Assembly: GCA_003223995.1 (NCBI GenBank)
Contig: QHYA01000014.1
Location: forward strand, 1-9,279
Reading direction: 5' to 3'
From: Acidobacteriota bacterium
GTDB taxonomy: Bacteria; Acidobacteriota; Polarisedimenticolia; QHYA01
DNA: 9,279 bases
Below, in pieces: positions 5,977 to 9,279 of this stretch (the stretch's first letter is position 1; each line of letters begins with the position of its first letter). Made by a program: the position numbers and the translations under genes. The notes under the pieces are model-generated. The model had not been told where the DNA came from and ran no database searches. It worked only from the letters and a program-made list of their open reading frames with translations.

Positions 5977-7836
5977 ATGCGAAAAGCCCGCCTCGTCGCG
6001 CTGACCTTGCAATTCTGCCTCTCAATCCCCCTTCTGGCGGCCGATCCCCGTGCCGCCTCCCAGCAGTCCAAGAAAGATCCCGGTTCGCCTGCCGGCGCGC
6101 CGGGCGCCGCCGGCGGAGGCGTGGGGACTGGCGGCGCTCCCTACCCGCTCTACCCGACCGACCGCTTTCGCGATTCCTTCTCGGGGATCATCCAGCAGAT
6201 GCGCTTCAACATGTGGGGGGGCGACAGGATCGGCTCAGCGGCGGCTCCGGCAGGCGTGGAGGGAACCGCCCTGGGCCCCGAGGGAGGCGGCGACGTCCGG
6301 GCCAATCAGGACGCCAGCACGGCACGTCAGAACGAGCACTCCATCGACCTCAACCCGCGCAACCGCGACAATGTCCTGGGTTCGGCCAACGACTACCGCA
6401 ACGGCGACTCCGGGGCGGGCTTTTACGCGTCTCTTGATGGAGGTCAGACGTTCGTCGACGGGCTGGTCCCCGAGCCGACCTATCATGTGCAGGGAGACCC
6501 TGCGGTCTGCTTCGACGCCGATGGCATCGCCTACTACTCGTTCATCTCCTTCAATCGCTCCGACAGCCGCAACGGGCTCTTCGTCGGCCGCTCCAACGAC
6601 GGGGGGAGGAGCTGGCCGCAGGTGGTGGCGCTGGAGAACGACACCAACGGGGCCGACACCGAGGACAAGTCCTACATCGCCTGCGATACGACGAACAGCA
6701 CCTACCGCAACAATGTCTACGTGACGTGGACCAAGTTCCCCGCGAGCGGCACCCAGAAAATCCTTTTCCGCCGCTCCACAGACGGCGGCAAGACGTGGGG
6801 AACAGCGAAGCGGGTGGACGACGGCGGCCTGTCGATCGGGCAGGGCTCGATGCCTGCCGTCGGCCCGAACGGCGAAGTCTATGTCGCCTGGGAAGCAACG
6901 ACTGTCAACGGGAGTCAGGTCCGTTTCGACAAGTCAACCGACGGAGGGCAGACATTCGGCCCGGACAAGGTCGTCAGCAGCGTGAACGAGCCGCCGCCGC
7001 TCAACGGCGTGCCGCGGGACCCGACGTTTCCCGCGATGGATGTCGACATCAGCAGCGGGTCGCACCGAGGCACGATCTACATCGTCTGGCAGGACTACCG
7101 CAACGGGGACTCCGACATCCTCCTGTCCCGATCGACGAACGGCGGATCGAACTGGTACGCCCCCTTGCGCGTCAACGACGACCCCACCCACAACGGAAGG
7201 GACCAGTTCTTTCCCTGGGTGACGGTCGATCCGATCGGGCACGTGACCGTGACGTGGCTGGACAGGCGGGATGATCCCGGCAACCTCCTGTTCGAGGAAT
7301 GGGGGGCGACATCCAACGACGGGGGGGTGTCTTTCGGAGCGAATTACCAGATCGCCGACGTCCAGTCCAATCCGTCTCTCGACAGCTTCATCGGCGACTA
7401 CACAGGCGTTTCCTCCTCGGATTCGAGGGTCCATCCGATGTGGGTGGACTTGCGCCGCAGCCAGGAAGACGCCTACACCGACTCGGTGAGGGTGTTCGGC
7501 CTTCCCGACGTGCTGGACGTCAGGGTCGCCGGCGCCTCGCCGGCAACCATCTCCTGGACGAGCCAGGACCCGAGCCAGGGGGCCGCGACGAGCTACGATG
7601 TCGTCACGGGAGGGCTGCTCGACCTGCGCGCCGACCGCGATTACTCGCGCGCCTCCTGCCTCGCCAACGACCTGCCCGACACTCCGGCCACCGACACACG
7701 AGCCAACCCCGCGGCGGGCGACGGCTTTTACTATCTCGTACGCTCCGAGAACGGATCGAGCGTCGGTAGCTACGGCGACGCCTCCTTCAGCCCGGACCCC
7801 CGCGACAGCCTCGACATCTCTCCTCCCTGTCCCTGA
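5977..7836 (+). CDS. Secreted Asp-box (sialidase-fold) beta-propeller protein
   Basis: A 619-residue exported protein. Residues 1-22 are a typical signal peptide (MRKARL, a hydrophobic core, then a likely cut at LLAA/DP); a Gly/Pro/Ala-rich linker follows to about 50. The body carries six Asp boxes (S-x-D/N-G-G-x-x-W/F) starting at residues 152, 206, 267, 320, 386 and 446, spaced 53-66 residues apart. Most blades also have a strand ending in W-x-D-x-R (WQDYRNGDS, WLDRRDD, WVDLRRS). A last unit ending SVRVF (about 500) repeats this strand without an Asp box. From 509 a separate Ser/Asp-rich C-terminal domain, possibly fibronectin-like (SYDVV, FYYLVRS), ends in PPCP. No FRIP motif is seen, so sialidase activity is not supported; a binding or other glycan role is possible. 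ATG 5977, six bases after an in-frame GTG at 5971, is preferred because GGGGTGA just before it resembles a ribosome site and the signal peptide is then compact. Confidence 0.88.
   Translation: MRKARLVALTLQFCLSIPLLAADPRAASQQSKKDPGSPAGAPGAAGGGVGTGGAPYPLYPTDRFRDSFSGIIQQMRFNMWGGDRIGSAAAPAGVEGTALGPEGGGDVRANQDASTARQNEHSIDLNPRNRDNVLGSANDYRNGDSGAGFYASLDGGQTFVDGLVPEPTYHVQGDPAVCFDADGIAYYSFISFNRSDSRNGLFVGRSNDGGRSWPQVVALENDTNGADTEDKSYIACDTTNSTYRNNVYVTWTKFPASGTQKILFRRSTDGGKTWGTAKRVDDGGLSIGQGSMPAVGPNGEVYVAWEATTVNGSQVRFDKSTDGGQTFGPDKVVSSVNEPPPLNGVPRDPTFPAMDVDISSGSHRGTIYIVWQDYRNGDSDILLSRSTNGGSNWYAPLRVNDDPTHNGRDQFFPWVTVDPIGHVTVTWLDRRDDPGNLLFEEWGATSNDGGVSFGANYQIADVQSNPSLDSFIGDYTGVSSSDSRVHPMWVDLRRSQEDAYTDSVRVFGLPDVLDVRVAGASPATISWTSQDPSQGAATSYDVVTGGLLDLRADRDYSRASCLANDLPDTPATDTRANPAAGDGFYYLVRSENGSSVGSYGDASFSPDPRDSLDISPPCP
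6430..7335 (+). repeat. Six Asp-box repeats coding for propeller blades
   Basis: The boxes lie at 6430-6453, 6592-6615, 6775-6798, 6934-6957, 7132-7155 and 7312-7335. They encode SLDGGQTF, SNDGGRSW, STDGGKTW, STDGGQTF, STNGGSNW and SNDGGVSF. A separate 22-base sequence encoding DYRNGDS occurs at 6391-6412 and 7093-7114 with one mismatch, in blades 1 and 5. The boxes themselves use different codons, so the array is old rather than a recent expansion. Confidence 0.85.
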
Positions 7837-7888
7837 CTCGAAGAGCCCTTCTGGTTCTCGGCTTCTCCGACTCGGCTCCTTTCCTCGT

Positions 7889-7917
7889 TTGCGCCCCATA
7901 TCCGGGCGCTGTATATG
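7889..7917 (+). promoter_or_regulatory. Candidate promoter of the acyltransferase gene
   Basis: TTGCGC (7889-7894) and TATATG (7912-7917) are 17 bases apart, with the TTG and TATA cores conserved. Initiation near 7924 would give a leader of about 165 bases before ATG 8089. That leader holds only two tiny frames (ATG 7924, three codons; ATG 7940, 29 codons) and neither has a clear ribosome site. I see no riboswitch that I recognise. Confidence 0.3.
7891..7909 (+). terminator. GC hairpin after the Asp-box gene; terminator or operator
   Basis: GCGCCC (7891-7896) pairs perfectly with GGGCGC (7904-7909) over a 7-base loop, 54 bases after the stop codon at 7836. TGTATATGTT follows, with five T in ten bases, weaker than a normal intrinsic terminator tail. 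The inverted repeat also fills the spacer of the candidate promoter here, so it could instead be a regulator site. Confidence 0.35.
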
Positions 7918-8088
7918 TTCGGATGATTCCCTGAGCGCCATGCCGCACGGGAGACAGCGGACGTTGAAAGAGCTCCGGCTCGTCCAGGTGCTCGTCCCGC
8001 TTCCTGGCTCTTCAGGAATACAGGCGTGAAAGCACGACCCACGGCAGAGTGGCCCCAACGGCCCGCCCGCCGGAACGCGTAGGCGCCC

Positions 8089-9279
8089 ATGCATGCCACC
8101 CCGGCGACCGAGCCACGAAGCGGCGCTGTCGCTTTCCGCGAGGCACGACAGAGGCTGGGAGCCCTCGACGTGCTGAGAGCGATCGCGATCCTCCTCGTGA
8201 TCGGTCGCCACCTTCCGACGCTTCCCCCAGGCTTCCCCTGGCTCGTGGCCGGAGTGTTGAATGCGTGGCGACATGTGGGATGGGCGGGAGTGGATCTTTT
8301 CTTCGTGCTGAGCGGGTTTCTCGTCTCAGGACTGATTTTCCGCGACCTCGAGCTTCACGGCTCCTTCTCCTTGAAGACCTTCCTGATCCGCCGCGGCCTG
8401 AAGATCTACCCCGGCTTCTATGTCTTCCTCCTCCTGGCGCTCCCGACCGTGCTCTGGATCCCCGGCCTCGTGACGCCCACCTCGCTCTTGTCCGAAGCGT
8501 TCTTCGTGCAGAACTATGGTCCGAGCATCTTTCCTCACACTTGGAGTCTGGCGATCGAGGAACACTTCTATCTCTTGCTCGCCCTGACGCTGTGGTTTGC
8601 AACTCGCCGGCGGACCCTGCCGCTCAGGAAAGTGATGTGGGCCTGCGGGGCCTGCTGCCTGCTCGTCATCCTGTTCCGGGTGCTCACGATCCACGCCGGG
8701 CCTTTCTCGCTCAAGAGGAGCCTGTATCCCACCCACTTGAGGCTGGACGCGCTGGCATTCGGGGTGCTCCTGTGCGCGCTGCACCTGACCCTGCGCGGGA
8801 AGATCACGCAGTTCGTGAGACGGCACACTCTCTTCCTGGCGACGGGAAGCGCCGTGCTGATCAGCCCGGCGCTCATCGTGGGGTACGAGAACTCGTGGGT
8901 TTACACGCTCGGGCTGACCTGCATGGATGTGGGATTCGGCGGAGCGTTGCTCGTCGCATTGGCCGTGCAGTCCGCCCCTCGATCGGAGACGCTCGCAGGC
9001 CTTGGATCGAAAATGGGACGAGCGCTCGCCTCCGTGGGCAGGTACTCCTACTCGATCTACCTCTGGCACATCCCGGTAAAGATGAGCGTGTTCTTCGTCC
9101 CGAAGCGGTTCTTCAGCCTGCCGTTCTCATTCGCCGGCGCCTTCGTCTGGTACGCGGCGGGCAGCATCCTTGTCGGGATCCTGATGGGCAGGCTGGTGGA
9201 GATGCCGCTGCTCCGCTGGAGAGACCGAAAATTCCCCTCGAGGAGTGGCGCTGGCGAAACCCAGGGAGCCACTGGCCCT
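8089..9279 (+). CDS. Acyltransferase-3 family membrane protein (OafA-like), 3' end missing
   Basis: The frame runs from ATG 8089 to the right edge without a stop (397 residues). An in-frame TAG at 8080 rules out a longer start. Family motifs appear in order: LDVLRAIAILLVIGRH with the conserved R-x10-H (R30, H41), GVDLFFVLSGFLVSGL, FLIRRGLKIYPGF, HTWSLAIEEHFYLL, HLRLDALAFGVLL, and SVGRYSYSIYLWHIPV. About ten hydrophobic segments alternate with short loops, so it is an inner-membrane protein. The segment VEMPLLRWRDR is the usual family ending, so only a short tail, or an appended domain, is missing. Such proteins transfer acetyl or other acyl groups to cell-surface glycans, lipopolysaccharide, peptidoglycan or secondary metabolites; the acceptor cannot be told here. 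No SGNH domain is seen up to the edge. The ribosome site is weak (AGG five bases before ATG). Confidence 0.9.
   Translation, partial: MHATPATEPRSGAVAFREARQRLGALDVLRAIAILLVIGRHLPTLPPGFPWLVAGVLNAWRHVGWAGVDLFFVLSGFLVSGLIFRDLELHGSFSLKTFLIRRGLKIYPGFYVFLLLALPTVLWIPGLVTPTSLLSEAFFVQNYGPSIFPHTWSLAIEEHFYLLLALTLWFATRRRTLPLRKVMWACGACCLLVILFRVLTIHAGPFSLKRSLYPTHLRLDALAFGVLLCALHLTLRGKITQFVRRHTLFLATGSAVLISPALIVGYENSWVYTLGLTCMDVGFGGALLVALAVQSAPRSETLAGLGSKMGRALASVGRYSYSIYLWHIPVKMSVFFVPKRFFSLPFSFAGAFVWYAAGSILVGILMGRLVEMPLLRWRDRKFPSRSGAGETQGATGP

Noticed and set aside
4918..6012. 364-codon minus-strand open frame
   Set aside because: It is antisense to the strongly conserved C-terminal half of the M28 peptidase and shows no domain of its own.
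7845..7873. Imperfect inverted repeat AGAGCC/GGCTTCT after the Asp-box gene
   Set aside because: The stem needs a bulge and a 12-base loop and has no T run; the GC hairpin at 7891-7909 is the better candidate.
7940..8029. 29-codon frame in the leader before the acyltransferase
   Set aside because: It has no ribosome site, hydrophobic segment or leader-peptide feature such as a codon run; it is most likely chance.
6934..8274. 446-codon minus-strand open frame
   Set aside because: It lies antisense to the Asp-box gene and runs through the intergenic gap into the acyltransferase. The sense strand has clear conserved repeats, and the antisense product shows no recognisable motif.
8326..9069. 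247-codon minus-strand open frame
   Set aside because: It is antisense to the acyltransferase transmembrane region; its Gln/Glu/His-rich product mirrors hydrophobic codons read backwards.
1..9279. Mobile element, CRISPR array, toxin-antitoxin or defence system
   Set aside because: I saw no transposase or integrase motifs, terminal inverted repeats, regular spaced direct repeats, or small paired genes; the content looks like an ordinary chromosome.

Overview
The window is GC-rich bacterial chromosome. Most genes start from weak or modest ribosome-binding sites and show strong third-position GC bias, which produces long antisense shadow frames. A Gly/Pro-rich secreted beta-propeller protein, a PSMA-like M28 peptidase and a PilZ-containing signalling operon would all fit an Acidobacteriota-like or deltaproteobacterial-like environmental lineage. 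That placement is a guess from gene content, not a phylogenetic result. I see no phage, transposon, CRISPR, tRNA or rRNA signal.

Left part (1-3321, minus strand): a tightly packed signalling operon, read right to left. It encodes a receiver-PilZ protein, a single-domain CheY-like receiver, a degenerate-GGDEF/EAL protein, and a membrane-anchored HAMP-PAS-PAS sensor whose output domain lies beyond the left edge. All three internal junctions are 4-base NTGA stop/start overlaps (GTGA, CTGA, ATGA), and a Shine-Dalgarno-like purine run sits 7-8 bases before each start. The middle junction implies a rare CTG start, or alternatively a -1 frameshift in a receiver-GGDEF-EAL fusion. Together the genes contain two receivers, a cyclic-di-GMP hydrolysing domain with its catalytic residues intact, and a cyclic-di-GMP binding domain with both binding motifs intact. 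The simplest reading is a local cyclic-di-GMP control module fed by a membrane sensor.

Centre (3322-3549): a divergent intergenic region with a plausible operon promoter on the minus strand, a near-palindrome around its -35 hexamer, a short perfect hairpin, and a -10-like site for the rightward gene.

Right part (3550-9279, plus strand): three genes separated by 126-252 bp, so probably separate transcription units. The first is an M28B metallopeptidase closely resembling human glutamate carboxypeptidase II (PSMA) along its whole length. It keeps every zinc ligand but lacks most of the residues that recognise a glutamate side chain. The second is a secreted Asp-box (sialidase-fold) beta-propeller protein with six Asp boxes and an apparent seventh blade. 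The third is a membrane acyltransferase-3 (OafA-like) protein, cut by the right edge close to its natural C-terminus. These three act at or beyond the cell envelope. Nothing in the sequence ties them directly to the signalling operon except the shared divergent region.
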